NCBI GenBank assembly: GCA_022511505.1
Contig: JAFLTK010000343.1
Location: 1 to 59,255 of the forward strand
Length of the DNA: 59,255 nt
Direction of reading: 5' to 3'
Source of the DNA: Muribaculaceae bacterium
Lineage (GTDB): Bacteria; Bacteroidota; Bacteroidia; Bacteroidales; Muribaculaceae
Of the stretch, positions 7,665 to 17,002 are shown piece by piece (positions within the stretch are counted from its first letter, which is position 1; the number at the start of each line of letters is the position of its first letter). The notes beneath the pieces were generated by a model. The model did not search any database, was not told where the DNA came from, and worked only from the letters and a program-made list of their open reading frames with translations. The position numbers and the translations under genes are program-made.

Positions 7665-8438
7665 CTATCCCAGATTGGCGCGGACGCGGTCGAGGAATTG
7701 CTTCATGGCGGGGTAGTCGCGGCGGGCGATGATGTCGCTCAGGGCGGCAAGGCGCTCGCGGATTTGGTCGAGTTGGGCGGGAGTGTTGGGGTTGAAGAGG
7801 ATTTCGCTGAGCAGGTAGTCGTCTTCGCTCATCAGGCCGCGGGCGATGGCGAGGTGGCGCTTAAAGGTTGTTCCGGGAGCCTCTTGAGGTTTCATCACGC
7901 CGGCAAAGACGAGGGTCGACGCAAAGGGTATCGACAGCGAGTAGGCGATTGTCTCGTCATGCTCAGTGAAACTGTAGCGCGCGATGTGGAGCCCGAGGCG
8001 GTTGTAGAGGTTGGTGAAGAACTCTTGGCCGGAGGCGTCGCCGTCGGTGATTATGATGGCATTCTCGTTGGTCAGGTTGCTTAGAGAAGCAAACGTCGGG
8101 CCAAACATGGGATGGGTCGACACGAAGGGGTGGCCGGCCTCGGCATAGAACTCGGGTAGTCCGGTCTTGACCGAGGCGATATCGCTCAGCATGGCGTCGT
8201 GGCTGAGATGCGGCAGGATTTCACGGAAGGCGTCGAGTGTGTGGCTGACCGTGACGGCGTTGATGACCAACTCGGGGTCAAAATCGTCGACCTCGTCGAG
8301 CGACGAGAAGCGACGGCAATTGAAGGTGTAGAGCAGGCGACGCTTGTCGGTATCGAGCATGGCCACGTCGTGGTCGGTCGACAGCAGGTCACAGAAAAAC
8401 GACCCCATCTTGCCGGCTCCCATTATCAGTATTCTCAT
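7665..8438 (-). CDS. tyrA: Prephenate dehydrogenase
   Basis: 257 residues. Oxidises prephenate with NAD(P) to 4-hydroxyphenylpyruvate, the tyrosine branch. The nucleotide-binding motif GAGKMGSFF is at residues 7-15, with a conserved D at the end of the second strand (MLDTD). The STHPMFGPTFASL segment is the usual substrate-binding region. The ATG at 8438 overlaps the upstream stop by four bases (ATGA), so translation is probably coupled. It is the last gene of the pheA-aminotransferase-DAHP synthase/CM-tyrA operon. Confidence 0.93.
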   Translation of the reverse strand: MRILIMGAGKMGSFFCDLLSTDHDVAMLDTDKRRLLYTFNCRRFSSLDEVDDFDPELVINAVTVSHTLDAFREILPHLSHDAMLSDIASVKTGLPEFYAEAGHPFVSTHPMFGPTFASLSNLTNENAIIITDGDASGQEFFTNLYNRLGLHIARYSFTEHDETIAYSLSIPFASTLVFAGVMKPQEAPGTTFKRHLAIARGLMSEDDYLLSEILFNPNTPAQLDQIRERLAALSDIIARRDYPAMKQFLDRVRANLG

Positions 8439-9538
8439 TTCTCGGGCTCGGGTGTTAAAGGTTTGTTATCGTTCAGAATCTCAATCTGTTGGCGCACCGA
8501 CTCGTCGTGAATTGCCAGCAGAACGTCGTGCAGAAACTCGGCGCTCATCCCCATCTGGCTACCCATGGCCACGCGCGAGCGGATAATGTCGTTAAAACGG
8601 TTGCTCTGGACCACCGGCATGCTGTGTTCCTTCTTGTAGCGGCCAATCTCGCGGGAGATTTCCATGCGTCGCGACAGGATGTCGAGCAGTTCGTTGTCGA
8701 GGGTGTCGATTTGTCGGCGCAAGGTGGCGAGGCTCTCGGTGGCCTGACGCGCGTCGCGGATGACGAGTGTGTCCAGAATGCACGAAAGCACCTCGGGCGT
8801 CACCTGCTGGCGGGCGTCGCTCCAGGCGTGGTCCGGGTCACAGTGGGTCTCGATAATCAGCCCGTCAAACCCCATGTCGAGGGCTTGCTGGGAGATTGGG
8901 CCGACGAGTTCGCGCATGCCGCCGATGTGGGAAGGGTCGCAGATGATGGGCAGGTTGGGGAGACGCAGACGCAGTTCGACGGGGATGTTCCACTGCGGCT
9001 CATTGCGATACAGGTGGGAGCCATAGACGGTGAAACCGCGGTGGATGGCACCGAGCCGACGGAAACCGGCGTTGTAGAGGCGTTGCAGCGCGCCGACCCA
9101 CAGTTCAATGTCAGCGTTCACCGGGTTTTTGACCAGAATAGGCATGTCGGGCGAGGCAACCTCGGCAAGGGTGTCGGCAATCTCCTGCATGGCAAATGGG
9201 TTGGCCGACGTTCGCGCGCCTACCCAGAGCATGTCGATGCCGGCCTCGACGGCTTCGCGCACGTGGCGGCGGTTGGCTACTTCGGTGGCGGTGTACATGC
9301 CGGTTTCCTCCTTGACGCGTTTGAGCCAGGGTAGGGCAGGGGCGCCGAGCCCTTCAAAGCCGCCCGGCTTGGTGCGGGGCTTCCAGATGCCGGCGCGGAA
9401 AATTTTGATGCCCTTGCAGGCCAACTGGCGCGCGGTGGTCAGCACCTGCTCGGGGGTCTCGGCGCTACACGGGCCGGCGATAATCAGCGGCGAGGCAGGG
9501 TCGATGTCGTCAAATCGTATAGAGATAAGATCGTTCAT
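8435..9538 (-). CDS. Bifunctional DAHP synthase (type I-beta) and chorismate mutase
   Basis: 367 residues in two parts. Residues about 15-265 are a KDPG-aldolase-like DAHP synthase (IIAGPCSAE, KIFRAGIWKPRT, PILVKNP, IIETHCDPDHAWSD), which condenses PEP with erythrose 4-phosphate. Residues about 270-355 are an AroQ-type chorismate mutase helix bundle (LRRQIDTLDNELLDILSRRM, IGRYKKEH), converting chorismate to prephenate. This fusion places the first and the branch-point steps of Phe/Tyr synthesis in one chain, and in known homologues the mutase part also takes part in feedback control. It lies between an aromatic aminotransferase and tyrA. ATG start at 9538. Confidence 0.95.
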   Translation of the reverse strand: MNDLISIRFDDIDPASPLIIAGPCSAETPEQVLTTARQLACKGIKIFRAGIWKPRTKPGGFEGLGAPALPWLKRVKEETGMYTATEVANRRHVREAVEAGIDMLWVGARTSANPFAMQEIADTLAEVASPDMPILVKNPVNADIELWVGALQRLYNAGFRRLGAIHRGFTVYGSHLYRNEPQWNIPVELRLRLPNLPIICDPSHIGGMRELVGPISQQALDMGFDGLIIETHCDPDHAWSDARQQVTPEVLSCILDTLVIRDARQATESLATLRRQIDTLDNELLDILSRRMEISREIGRYKKEHSMPVVQSNRFNDIIRSRVAMGSQMGMSAEFLHDVLLAIHDESVRQQIEILNDNKPLTPEPEK

Positions 9539-9543
9539 TTTTC

Positions 9544-9655
9544 AGGGTTGTTGGTGTTGTTGGTGTTGTTGGTGTTGTTAATGTTGTTGGTGTTGTTGAT
9601 GTTGAGGTCAATAAAAACAATAACAACAATGACAACAATAAAAACAATAAAATCA
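9544..9655. repeat. TTG-rich/CAA-rich inverted array, copy 3
   Basis: A GTTGTTGGTGTT arm, the centre TTGAGGTCAA, then an AACAATAACAACAATG arm. It fills the gap between the aminotransferase stop and the DAHP synthase start and shares its central 30 bases exactly with copy 2, about 2 kb away. Confidence 0.8.
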
Positions 9656-10840
9656 CTAAAAACAATAGTTCTTGATTCGTTTCAGGGCCTCGGCAAGGCG
9701 CTCCTCGGTGGCGCAGAGCGACAGGCGGATGTAGCCATCGCCGTTTGCCCCAAACACTCCGCCGGGCACAACAAAGACGCCGGCGTTATACAGCAGGTCG
9801 TCGGCCAGGCGGTAGCCGTCGCCGCGCTCGGCCGGAACGCGACCCCAAAGGAACAGGCCCTGCTGGGCCGGGTCAAACGTGCAGCCGATAGCCTGCATAA
9901 TCTGTTCGGCGAGTGCTCGGCGCCGGCGATAGACGGTGTTGAGTTCCATATACCAGTCGCTGTCAAGTTCCAGCGCCTTGACGGCCGCTTCCATGACGGG
10001 TTTGAACTGCCCCGAGTCGATGTTGCTCTTGATTTTGAGAATCCACTCGATAAAGCGGGGGTTGGAGGCCACCATCGCCACGCGCCATCCGGCCATGTTG
10101 TGGCTCTTGGACAGCGAGTTAAGTTCGATGGCAATGTCACACGCACCCTCGACGGCGAGCAGGCTCGTCGGGCGGTCGTTGAGGATAAAACTATAGGGGT
10201 TGTCGTGGGCAATGACGATGTTGTGGCGCCGGCCGAAGTCGACCAGGCGGCGCATCGTCTCGGCGGTTGCCGCGGCGCCGGTGGGCATGTGGGGATAGTT
10301 GACCCACATTAATTTAATGCGGTGCAATGGATATTGCTCCAGAGCGTCAAAGTCGGGTTGCCAGCCGCGCTCCTCGGTCAGTTCATAACTGAATATGTCG
10401 GCGCCGACGATGCGCGACACCGAGCTGTAGGTCGGGTAGCCCGGGTTGGGTATCAGGACGCCGTCGCCGGGGTTGAGAAACGCCAGCGACACGTGCAGTA
10501 TGCCCTCCTTGGAGCCAATCAGCGGGCGGATTTCGGTATCGGGGTCAAGATTGACACCATAATATTTGCGATACCACGCGGCAAAGGCTTGGCGCAGGCG
10601 CGGGATGCCGACGTACGGCTGATAAGAGTGGCTGTCGGGGCGTGAAGCCTCGGCGTTGAGCGTGGCGATGACCTCGGGCGCCGGCGGCAGGTCGGGCCCG
10701 CCGATGCCGAGCGACACGATGTCGCGACCCTCGGCGTTGAGGCGCGCAACCTCGCGCAACTTGCGCGAAAAATAGTATTCTTCGATGTGTTCAACGCGCG
10801 TTGCCGGGCGTATTTCACACTTCATTTCGGCAGGATTCAT
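9656..10840 (-). CDS. Class I/II PLP aminotransferase, probably aromatic
   Basis: About 394 residues. PLP-binding features: NPGYPTYSSV, the NYPHMPTGA segment (usually NPxNPTG), HDNPYSFI, and the catalytic lysine in SLSKSHNMAGWR. Sequence style matches the LL-diaminopimelate aminotransferase/aromatic aminotransferase group. Its place between pheA and the DAHP synthase-chorismate mutase gene points to transamination of phenylpyruvate and 4-hydroxyphenylpyruvate; this is inferred from context. The frame opens at a TTG at 10849; the ATG at 10840, preceded by GGAGAGT, is the better start, and 10825 is also possible. It overlaps the end of pheA by about 26 bases. Confidence 0.88.
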   Translation of the reverse strand: MNPAEMKCEIRPATRVEHIEEYYFSRKLREVARLNAEGRDIVSLGIGGPDLPPAPEVIATLNAEASRPDSHSYQPYVGIPRLRQAFAAWYRKYYGVNLDPDTEIRPLIGSKEGILHVSLAFLNPGDGVLIPNPGYPTYSSVSRIVGADIFSYELTEERGWQPDFDALEQYPLHRIKLMWVNYPHMPTGAAATAETMRRLVDFGRRHNIVIAHDNPYSFILNDRPTSLLAVEGACDIAIELNSLSKSHNMAGWRVAMVASNPRFIEWILKIKSNIDSGQFKPVMEAAVKALELDSDWYMELNTVYRRRRALAEQIMQAIGCTFDPAQQGLFLWGRVPAERGDGYRLADDLLYNAGVFVVPGGVFGANGDGYIRLSLCATEERLAEALKRIKNYCF

Positions 10841-11669
10841 ACTCTCCAAGTATTTTAAAGTCGTTAATCAAGGGGCGCACGGCGTCGAGCGACTGGCGAT
10901 AGCGAACGTAGTCGTCAAACGTCAAATCGACATAAAACCGATACTCCCACTCGCGCCCAAGGATGGGCATCGACTGGATTTTTGATAGATTGATATCATA
11001 GAACGAGAAGATAGTCAGTACTTTAGACAGCGCTCCGCGAGTGTGGGGCAGCGTGAACACAATCGATGCTTTGTCGAGTTTCATCGCCGCCGGCTTCATC
11101 TCGCCGGCAATCAGCGGGTCGGCAACAACGAGAAAACGGGTGAAATTGCGCTTATTGGTTTCTATTCCTTCCTGAAGCACATCGAGTCCATACAGTTCGG
11201 CGGCCAGCGCGCCACAGACGGCCGCATGTCCCCGCCGTCCGGCCAGCGCAATGTCGCGCGCGCTCCCGGCGGTGTCCCACGCCTCGACCATCCTCATGCG
11301 GCCCGCGCGACGCAGGAAGTGCTCACACTGCATCAGCGCCATCGGGTGGGAGTGAACCTCCTCGATATCCTCGATTTGTTGTCCCGGCAGGGCTGCAAGA
11401 ACATGGCTGATGCGCATCTTTTGCTCGCCGACAATCGTCATGTTGCTCTTGCGCAGCAGTTCGTGGTTCTGCAACAGGCTTCCGGCAATAGTGTTTTCTA
11501 TCGCAACGATGCCCGCAACCGACGCGTCGTCCTCCATGCGGTCAAACATCGCCTGAAAAGTTTCACATTCAATTGTTTCAACCTCGTGGCCCCGCGCGCC
11601 AAAGTAGGAGCGCGCCGCCGCGTCGTGAAAACAACCTTCGATACCTTGTATTGTAACCTTATATTTCAA
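10815..11669 (-). CDS. pheA: Prephenate dehydratase
   Basis: 284 residues. Converts prephenate to phenylpyruvate. The catalytic domain has IQGIEGCFHDAAA at the start, GIVAIENTIAGSL, and the NFTRFLVV signature with the essential Thr. A C-terminal ACT domain (residues about 200-280; PHTRGALSKVL and LSKIQSMPI) would sense phenylalanine; the usual ESRP is replaced by IQSMPI. The start is a TTG at 11669: no ATG or GTG lies between the -7 promoter element at 11689-11696 and the conserved first strand. It heads the four-gene aromatic operon. Confidence 0.94.
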   Translation of the reverse strand: MKYKVTIQGIEGCFHDAAARSYFGARGHEVETIECETFQAMFDRMEDDASVAGIVAIENTIAGSLLQNHELLRKSNMTIVGEQKMRISHVLAALPGQQIEDIEEVHSHPMALMQCEHFLRRAGRMRMVEAWDTAGSARDIALAGRRGHAAVCGALAAELYGLDVLQEGIETNKRNFTRFLVVADPLIAGEMKPAAMKLDKASIVFTLPHTRGALSKVLTIFSFYDINLSKIQSMPILGREWEYRFYVDLTFDDYVRYRQSLDAVRPLINDFKILGEYESCRNEV

Positions 11670-11688
11670 TTTCTTGCAAATTTTTGCG

Positions 11689-11696
11689 CAAAGTTA
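11689..11696 (-). promoter_or_regulatory. -7 element of the pheA operon
   Basis: TAACTTTG on the minus strand. No good -33 TTTG lies at the right distance. Transcription would start about 16 nt before the TTG start codon of pheA. Confidence 0.5.
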
Positions 11697-11779
11697 ATAT
11701 TTTTATATGATATAGTGGCGATTTGCTTGCATAATTTAACAAAGCAAACCCCGCCGTCGCCGCCCTGTTGTCGGCAAAT

Positions 11780-11815
11780 GCAAAGGAGGGCGGCATCGAC
11801 GCCGTCCTCCTTTGC
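11780..11815 (-). terminator. Hairpin terminator after thiL
   Basis: A 15-bp stem (GCAAAGGAGGGCGGC with its complement, one mismatch) with a six-base loop, 30 nt after the thiL stop. The T-run behind it is weak. Confidence 0.6.
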
Positions 11816-11845
11816 TATGTGGGGTATCATTTGGAGTTGGTGGTG

Positions 11846-12874
11846 TTATTGGGCGAGGTGGTTGAAGCCTTGGGCGCGGAGGGGGATTTCGTTGCCGTCG
11901 GCGGTGATGAGGGCACAGCCGAGCTCCTCGCGGGTGATGTGGCCGATTACTTTGATGCCGGGCATTTTGCTGACGGCGTCGTGGCAGTGGAGGGGGACGG
12001 TGAACAGCAGTTCGTAGTCCTCGCCGCCGTTGAGGGCCGCGGTCAGCAGGTTCATGTTGAGTTCCTCGGCCATGACGGCTGTCTGATAGTCGATGGGGAT
12101 GCGGTCTTCGTAGACGCGGCAGCCGACTTTGCTGTCGTGGCAGATGTGGAGCAGTTCTGACGAGAGGCCGTCGCTGACGTCCATCATTGCCGTCGGTTTA
12201 ATGCCGGCAGCGGCGAGTTGCTCGACGATGTCGCGGCGTGCCTCGGGCTTGAGCTGGCGCTCGATGAGGTATTCCTTTCCGGCAAACTTGGGCATGAAGT
12301 CTTTCTGCCCGGCCGAGGCAACTTTCTCTCGTTCAAGCAATTGGAGTCCCATATAGGCGGCGCCGAGGTCGCCTGACACACAAATGAGGTCGGTGTCGCG
12401 GGCGCCGTCGCGATAAACCACGTTGTCGCGCGGGGCGTCGCCTACACAGGTGATTGAGATGACCAAACCCTGGCGCGAGGCGGTGGTGTCGCCGCCAACG
12501 ATGTCTACGCCATAAATCTGGCAGGCGAGGCGCATGCCGACATAAAGTTCCTCGATGTGCTCAACGGTGAAGCGCTTGGAGATGCCGAGCGAGACCGTTA
12601 TCTGGCGCGGCCGGCCGTTCATCGCATAGATGTCGCTGAAGTTGACAACGGCGGCTTTGTAGCCGAGATGACGCAACGGGACATAGGTCAGGTCAAAATG
12701 CACACCTTCAAGAAGCAGGTCGGTCGAGACGAGGACGTCAGTGTCAGGATAGGAAAGGACGGCGGCATCATCGCCCACCGAGCGGAGCGTCGAGGCGTTG
12801 ACCGTGGTCAGTTCTTTGGTCAGACGGTCGATGAGGCCAAACTCGCCGAGGGTGGATATTTCGGTAGAACTCAT
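11846..12874 (-). CDS. thiL: Thiamine-monophosphate kinase
   Basis: About 342 residues. Phosphorylates thiamine monophosphate to thiamine diphosphate with ATP. Family motifs: LGEFGLIDRL at the start, GDDAAV, the DLLLEGVHFD metal site, GGDTTAS, and MMDVSDGLSSEL. The frame extends upstream to a TTG at 12904, but the ATG at 12874 starts closer to the family N-terminus and is chosen. It overlaps the last bases of the purine nucleoside phosphorylase gene only if the longer start is used. It is last in the sppA-lpxK-pnp-thiL run, an order common in Bacteroidales, and ends at a hairpin. Confidence 0.94.
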   Translation of the reverse strand: MSSTEISTLGEFGLIDRLTKELTTVNASTLRSVGDDAAVLSYPDTDVLVSTDLLLEGVHFDLTYVPLRHLGYKAAVVNFSDIYAMNGRPRQITVSLGISKRFTVEHIEELYVGMRLACQIYGVDIVGGDTTASRQGLVISITCVGDAPRDNVVYRDGARDTDLICVSGDLGAAYMGLQLLEREKVASAGQKDFMPKFAGKEYLIERQLKPEARRDIVEQLAAAGIKPTAMMDVSDGLSSELLHICHDSKVGCRVYEDRIPIDYQTAVMAEELNMNLLTAALNGGEDYELLFTVPLHCHDAVSKMPGIKVIGHITREELGCALITADGNEIPLRAQGFNHLAQ

Positions 12875-12890
12875 GGGCGCGGAGCTGTTA

Positions 12891-13703
12891 TCAGATGCGG
12901 GCAACGAGTTCTTTCATCAGCGCGAGTGTCTTGGGCTGGGCAACGAGGGCGGCCTGCTGAACTTCCTCGTGGGTAGGCACTTGGGTTACATCCTTGCCGC
13001 CGAGGTCGGTGATGACTGAAAGACCGAATACCTTCATGCCGGCGTGGTTGGCAACGATAACCTCGGGAACGGTCGACATGCCGACGGCGTCGCCGCCAAT
13101 GATGCGATAGAACTCATATTCGGCGGGTGTCTCAAACGTCGGGCCGGTCACGCCGACATATACGCCGTGGACAACCGGAATGTTTTTCTCGCGGGCAATC
13201 TCGCCGGCGAGCGCGATATAGCGCTTGTCGTAGGCTTCGGTCATGGCGGGGAAGCGGGTGCCGAGTTCGTTGTAGTTCTTGCCGCGCAGGGGATGCTCGG
13301 GGAAGAGGTTGATATGGTCGGTGATAATCATGACGTCGCCAACGTTGAACTCCTTGTTCATGCCGCCCGAGGCGTTGGAGACAAAGAGCGTCTCGACGCC
13401 GAGCGCTTTCATGACGCGCACGGGGAATGTAACTTGCTTCATGTCATAGCCTTCGTAGTAGTGGAAACGGCCCTGCATTGCCATCACGCGCTTGCCGCCA
13501 AGGGTGCCGAAGATGAGGTTGCCCGAGTGGCCTTCGACGGTCGAGATGGGGAAGTTGGGGATGTCGGCGTAGGGGATGAACGTCTTGTCGTCGATATAGT
13601 CGACAAGGGCGCCGAGGCCGGTGCCAAGGATGATACCAATGTGGGGTATATCGGTAACTTTGCTACGCAAGAAGTCTGCGGTCTGATTAATTTTTTCCAA
13701 CAT
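12891..13703 (-). CDS. Purine nucleoside phosphorylase
   Basis: 270 residues, the trimeric PNP type. Cleaves purine (deoxy)nucleosides with phosphate to free base and ribose 1-phosphate. Motifs: GIILGTGLG, VEGHSGNLIFG, the phosphate-site GRFHYYEGYD, VSNASGGMN, GPTFETPAEY and GMSTVPEVIVANH. ATG start at 13703. It lies between lpxK and thiL on the same strand. A lone -7-like TAAATTTG on the minus strand at 13733-13740 could give some separate expression. Confidence 0.95.
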   Translation of the reverse strand: MLEKINQTADFLRSKVTDIPHIGIILGTGLGALVDYIDDKTFIPYADIPNFPISTVEGHSGNLIFGTLGGKRVMAMQGRFHYYEGYDMKQVTFPVRVMKALGVETLFVSNASGGMNKEFNVGDVMIITDHINLFPEHPLRGKNYNELGTRFPAMTEAYDKRYIALAGEIAREKNIPVVHGVYVGVTGPTFETPAEYEFYRIIGGDAVGMSTVPEVIVANHAGMKVFGLSVITDLGGKDVTQVPTHEEVQQAALVAQPKTLALMKELVARI

Positions 13704-13791
13704 GGTTATTGTGTATTAGGATTTAATTGTTTCAAATTTATATGCTTTTACCATCAACTTTAACCTTTGAAAACATGTTGAAGTTGAGATA

Positions 13792-14943
13792 TTATGAATT
13801 CTGGCTTGCGGCGGGATTGCCGATGGTTTTGCTGTTTTTGACAATCATTTTCTGTAACTCGCTGTCAAAGACATCGTTGGCGGTCTCGGCGCTACCGCGG
13901 GTGTTGCCCGTGGGGTCGATAAATTCCACCGAGATGGGGATATAGAAGATGAACGGCTTCAGCGAGTGGGGAAAGTAGGGGTTGTTGGAGAGGCGAACGG
14001 CGTCTTTCTCGGTCGTGACGATAAACTTGCGGTTGCCCTTCATGTCGTTGAACTTCTTGACGATATCCTCCATGTCGCTCGGCGTGTAGTTGTGGTGGTC
14101 GTTATATCGCTTCACCTTGACGCGGGTTTTGAACTTGCGGATGTGGAGCACAAACGGGCGCGGATTGCCCACTCCGGTCAATATCAGGATGGAATCGTCG
14201 GGCGTCAACCAGTCGAGATAGGGGATGCTGGTAACATGCTCGGGGAAGACCGACACCAGATGGCCGTAGGTATAGGTCGAGAAAAACAGTTTCTGGTAGG
14301 GAAAAAGGTTGAGATTCTCGGTAAACACGCGATAGTCAAGCGGTTTTATATCCTCGGGGCACTTGGTGATAACAACCATGCTCGCGCGGTTGAGGGCCGA
14401 CATCGGCTCGCGCAATCGCCCGTAGGGCAACAATTTGTCATAGTATGGCGGCCGCGAGCACTCGCTCAACACTATCGATACCGATGGGTTGACATAGCGG
14501 TGCTGGAATGCGTCGTCGAGCAGTATCATGTTTATGTTGGGGTTGATTGCCCGCATCTCGCGGATGCCGACTACGCGCTTTTCACAGACGGCCACCGTCA
14601 CCGAGTCGCCATACTTCTGGAAAATCTGATAAGGTTCGTCGCCAATATCCTCGGGACGCGAGCGGTGGGTAGCAAGCACAAAACCCTTGGTGCGGCGTTT
14701 GTAGCCGCGCGACAACACGCCTATCTTATACTTGTCGCGCAAGGCCTCGATGATATATTCCACATGGGGCGTCTTGCCCGAGCCGCCCATCGTCAGATTG
14801 CCGACAACAACTACCGGGATGTCAAACGATGTCTGCTTCAGCAACCCCATGTCAAACATGCGGTTGCGAATTGCTATCACCAATCCGTAAATCTTAGAGA
14901 TTGGCAGCAATACCAACTTGGCAAACAGCGAGTTGCGTTTCAT
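13792..14943 (-). CDS. lpxK: Tetraacyldisaccharide 4'-kinase
   Basis: 383 residues. Adds the 4'-phosphate to the lipid A disaccharide at the inner membrane. The P-loop GGSGKT is at residues 53-58 after the VVVVGNLTM strand; LSRGYKRRTKG, GDEPYQI, and LLDDAFQHR with the catalytic Asp are all present. The N-terminal 30 residues form the usual amphipathic membrane helix. It lies 30 bp downstream of sppA and is probably transcribed with it. Confidence 0.95.
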   Translation of the reverse strand: MKRNSLFAKLVLLPISKIYGLVIAIRNRMFDMGLLKQTSFDIPVVVVGNLTMGGSGKTPHVEYIIEALRDKYKIGVLSRGYKRRTKGFVLATHRSRPEDIGDEPYQIFQKYGDSVTVAVCEKRVVGIREMRAINPNINMILLDDAFQHRYVNPSVSIVLSECSRPPYYDKLLPYGRLREPMSALNRASMVVITKCPEDIKPLDYRVFTENLNLFPYQKLFFSTYTYGHLVSVFPEHVTSIPYLDWLTPDDSILILTGVGNPRPFVLHIRKFKTRVKVKRYNDHHNYTPSDMEDIVKKFNDMKGNRKFIVTTEKDAVRLSNNPYFPHSLKPFIFYIPISVEFIDPTGNTRGSAETANDVFDSELQKMIVKNSKTIGNPAASQNS

Positions 14944-14973
14944 ATTCCCGGTGTGTTGGTTGGCCCGACGGCG

Positions 14974-16764
14974 TTATTGAATGATTACATAGTCCATGCG
15001 ACACTGCAGCGGGCTGAGACGGCCGAGCGACTCGATAGAGTTGTAGAGCGGCAATGCCGACGGGAAGCGGGTGGCGATGGCGCGCTCGCTCAATTGAGAG
15101 TCAAGGTCGAGAATCTGCTCCCACCATTTACGGTCAATGTCGGGGTATACCTTGATTTTATAGCCGGTTGTGATGAGTTCCGATGCCATACCCTCGAGGG
15201 CGGCGTTGAGGTCGCCGAGTTCGTCGACAAGACCAATCTCAAATGCCGATTTACCGTCCCACACACGGCCCTCGGCAATCGCTTTAACCGAGTCGACGCT
15301 CAGGCCGCGTCCTTCGGCCACGCGCGACGTGAACAGTTCATAGCCGTTATCGACATAGCGCTGCATAGCCTGGCGCTGGCGTGGAGTCATGTTCTTGAAG
15401 AGCGTTGGTTGCTCGCCCATGGGATTGGTCGAGACGGTGCCGGTGTGGATGCCGATTTTGTCGTTGATGAGCCCCTGGGCGCTGGGGATGATGCCAAAGA
15501 TGCCGATTGAGCCGGTCAGCGTCAACGGGTCGGCATAAATTTTGTCGGCGCCACACGAGATATAGTAGCCTCCCGAAGCGGCATAGTCGCCCATAGAGAC
15601 AAAGAACGGCTTGCCGGTCTTTTCCTTGAAATAGCGAAGGGCGTCCCATATCTGCTCTGAGGCGTAGGCGCTACCTCCACCCGAGTTAACGCGCAGGATA
15701 AGGCCGTCGATATCTTCATCGTCGGCAATGTCGAGGATTATCGGGACGAGGCGCTGAGAGGCTATTCCACCCTTGTCGCTCTCGGTAATGTCGCCAACGG
15801 CATAGACCAATGCGATGGTCTCTCCGCCGCTGTCGCCAAAGCGATCGTTGTCAAAATTACCGCTATATTCAATCAGGTCAACATAGTTGGGCGCGCTGCG
15901 GTCAAAGAGCCCCCTCTCAGACTTGTTGCCGGCCATCACGTTGAGTAGCGCGTCAACCTCGCGCTCATAGACGAGACGGTCAACAAGCCCCATTTCGACC
16001 AGCTCGGTTGCCGGGAGGAATGCCGGCAGCGAATCGGCAGCGGCGTTGACTTTCTCGGCAGTGAGGTCGCGTGCGGCTGCAATTTTGTGGGTCAAGTGTG
16101 ACCAGATGTTGCCCAGATAAACCTCCTGCTGGAGACGCGATGCGTCGCTCATGCCACTGAGCATAAACGGCTCGACGGCGCTCTTGTAGGTGCCAACCTT
16201 GACAACCTGCGCCTCGACACCAATTTTGTCGAGCAAATCCTTGAAATACAGAGTAGTGGCCTGCAGGCCGTGGAGATCGACGGCGCCATTAGGGTTGAGG
16301 AAGATCGAGTCGGCCAGCGACGCGATGATATAATCTGTCTGTAGGTAGTTGTCAGAGTAGGCGGCAATCCATTTGCCCGACTCCTTGAAGCGCATCAGCG
16401 CGTTGGTGATGGCATCGACCTGAGCCAGCCCGGCATCGATTCCATAGCACTTCAGATAAAGGCCGGCTATATGGTCGTCGGTCGACGCGTGGTCAAGAGC
16501 GCATATCAAAGACTCGAGCGATATCGTTTCCTCGCCCTGACCGGTCAACTCCTTGAACACGTCACGCGACTCGTCACGGTCAACAACAGTGCCACTGAGG
16601 TTGAGAACCAACACCGTGCGGTCCTCGACCTTAACCTTGCTGTCGCTTGCCGCATGCTTGGCAATCACAATTGCCGCAACAAAAATTATCCCGACAGCCA
16701 TTATCAGTACCGACATCCATATCGCAGCCATGGATGCGAGGAAACTTCTGAAAAAACTTTTCAT
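14974..16764 (-). CDS. sppA: Signal peptide peptidase SppA, 67K type
   Basis: 596 residues; degrades cleaved signal peptides in the membrane. One N-terminal transmembrane segment (about residues 15-36) is followed by two tandem protease S49 domains. The catalytic lysine is K194 (TYKSAVEPF) and the serine is S397 (GDYAASGGYYIS); LTGSIGIFG follows as expected. Full length for the double-domain form. First gene of the sppA-lpxK-pnp-thiL run, with its own promoter upstream. Confidence 0.95.
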   Translation of the reverse strand: MKSFFRSFLASMAAIWMSVLIMAVGIIFVAAIVIAKHAASDSKVKVEDRTVLVLNLSGTVVDRDESRDVFKELTGQGEETISLESLICALDHASTDDHIAGLYLKCYGIDAGLAQVDAITNALMRFKESGKWIAAYSDNYLQTDYIIASLADSIFLNPNGAVDLHGLQATTLYFKDLLDKIGVEAQVVKVGTYKSAVEPFMLSGMSDASRLQQEVYLGNIWSHLTHKIAAARDLTAEKVNAAADSLPAFLPATELVEMGLVDRLVYEREVDALLNVMAGNKSERGLFDRSAPNYVDLIEYSGNFDNDRFGDSGGETIALVYAVGDITESDKGGIASQRLVPIILDIADDEDIDGLILRVNSGGGSAYASEQIWDALRYFKEKTGKPFFVSMGDYAASGGYYISCGADKIYADPLTLTGSIGIFGIIPSAQGLINDKIGIHTGTVSTNPMGEQPTLFKNMTPRQRQAMQRYVDNGYELFTSRVAEGRGLSVDSVKAIAEGRVWDGKSAFEIGLVDELGDLNAALEGMASELITTGYKIKVYPDIDRKWWEQILDLDSQLSERAIATRFPSALPLYNSIESLGRLSPLQCRMDYVIIQ

Positions 16765-16840
16765 GACAATAAATAATTGATTTAGTTCACGTTAGGTCGC
16801 GCGGCGACAATTATATCGCCACTCTGCTCCTAATCAAATG

Positions 16841-16872
16841 CAAAAATAACAAAAACTTATCAACCATGCAAA
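16841..16872 (-). promoter_or_regulatory. Promoter of sppA
   Basis: On the minus strand it reads TTTG-N20-TATTTTTG. The start point would be near 16837, about 73 nt before the ATG. Confidence 0.65.
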
Positions 16873-16940
16873 AGTTTTTTCAAATTGACAATGAGGAATG
16901 TGTCTCACGGGATACACCTGATAGAATTTTGGTAATCTCG

Positions 16941-16970
16941 TTGATATTTCACACTTTATATGTATATTTG
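16941..16970 (+). promoter_or_regulatory. Promoter of the membrane protein gene at 17003
   Basis: TTG-N19-TATATTTG on the plus strand, with a start point near 16974 and a leader of about 29 nt. It is divergent from the sppA promoter. Confidence 0.65.
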
Positions 16971-17002
16971 CAAAATAGTACTAATCAGCCTAAACCAATC
17001 AC

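Noticed and set aside
7446..7732. Short open frames in the TTG/CAA array, and a CRISPR reading of it
   Set aside because: The frames translate to Leu- or Thr-only runs caused by the repeat. There are no regular spacers or identical repeats, so it is not a CRISPR.
13966..15510. 514-codon plus-strand open frame opposite lpxK and sppA
   Set aside because: It spans the antisense of two conserved genes and has no recognisable sequence.
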